5,993 bases of DNA from Alphaproteobacteria bacterium. Its GTDB lineage: Bacteria; Pseudomonadota; Alphaproteobacteria; Reyranellales; Reyranellaceae. The position numbers and the translations under genes were made by a program. The first letter of the stretch is position 1, and every line of letters starts with the position of its first letter. The stretch covers positions 1 to 5,993 of the forward strand of contig JABCYT010000243.1 in NCBI GenBank assembly GCA_013290035.1, read 5' to 3'. The notes under the pieces are model-generated. The model was not told the DNA's origin, did not search any database, and worked only from the letters and a program-made list of their open reading frames with translations. This document shows, piece after piece, positions 5,909 to 5,993 of this stretch.

Positions 5909-5993
5909 AGTGATTCAAGCTCTGAAACGACGGAGCGTTGAAGATGGCGAACGAGTTCTGGCTCAACGATCGGCAATGGTCGGCGATCGAACC
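5909..5993 (+). mobile_element. Left end of a probable IS5-family insertion sequence (continues past window)
   Basis: A transposase-like reading frame begins at 5944 and runs off the window. The preceding bases from about 5909 (AGTGATTCAAGCTC onward) are the likely terminal inverted repeat and leader, since IS5-family elements usually have only a few dozen bases before the transposase. The exact edge cannot be fixed without the other end; it lies somewhere between 5870 and 5943. Insertion just after the amidase stop would leave that gene intact. Confidence 0.45.
5944..5993 (+). CDS. IS5-family transposase N-terminus (DUF4096-like), 3' end outside window
   Basis: Sixteen codons and two bases are present, reading MANEFWLNDRQWSAIE and then probably Pro. 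The pattern F-W-L-x-D-x-Q-W-x-x-I-E-P is the typical opening of IS5-family transposases with the DUF4096 N-terminal domain, which cut and paste the element. GGAG at 5932-5935, eight bases before ATG 5944, is a good ribosome site. The DDE catalytic residues lie beyond the window, so whether the gene is intact cannot be judged. The call rests on a short but characteristic motif. Confidence 0.7.
   Translation, partial: MANEFWLNDRQWSAIE

Overview
The window is GC-rich, densely packed bacterial chromosome. The high GC, strong G/C preference at third codon positions and mix of catabolic enzymes (a glutamine-synthetase-like ligase, a nitronate monooxygenase, VOC proteins and an amidase) suggest a soil or water alphaproteobacterium, broadly Rhizobiales or Rhodospirillales/Reyranella-like. 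That is an inference from style and family resemblance; no rRNA or marker gene is present.

Layout: (1) 2-1405, plus strand, a glutamine-synthetase-superfamily ligase whose first codons lie outside the window. (2) 1406-1530, a 125-bp gap holding a perfect 30-bp inverted repeat whose arms contain further palindromes; it looks like a REP/BIME-type intergenic repeat. (3) 1531-2565, plus strand, an S1C (HtrA/DegP-like) serine protease with one PDZ domain and no visible signal peptide. (4) 2591-3667, minus strand, a nitronate monooxygenase-type flavoprotein, convergent with the protease. (5) 3668-3735, a short divergent intergenic region. (6) 3736-5869, plus strand, a tight three-gene unit: two small VOC-fold proteins (the second starts inside the stop codon of the first) and an amidase-signature hydrolase 23 bp downstream. 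(7) 5870-5993, an AT-richer junction followed by the first 16 codons of a probable IS5-family transposase that runs off the window.

The genes do not form an obvious single pathway. The last three plus-strand genes are probably one transcript. The ligase and amidase could make and break amide bonds in nitrogen-compound metabolism, and the flavoenzyme may oxidise nitro compounds, but nothing in the sequence links them biochemically. I found no CRISPR, tRNA, rRNA, defence system or clearly new multi-gene system. The points most worth a second look are the nested inverted repeat, the ligase's loss of both ammonium-site residues, the apparently cytoplasmic HtrA-like protease with a possible heat-shock promoter very close to its ATG, and the insertion sequence edge next to the amidase.
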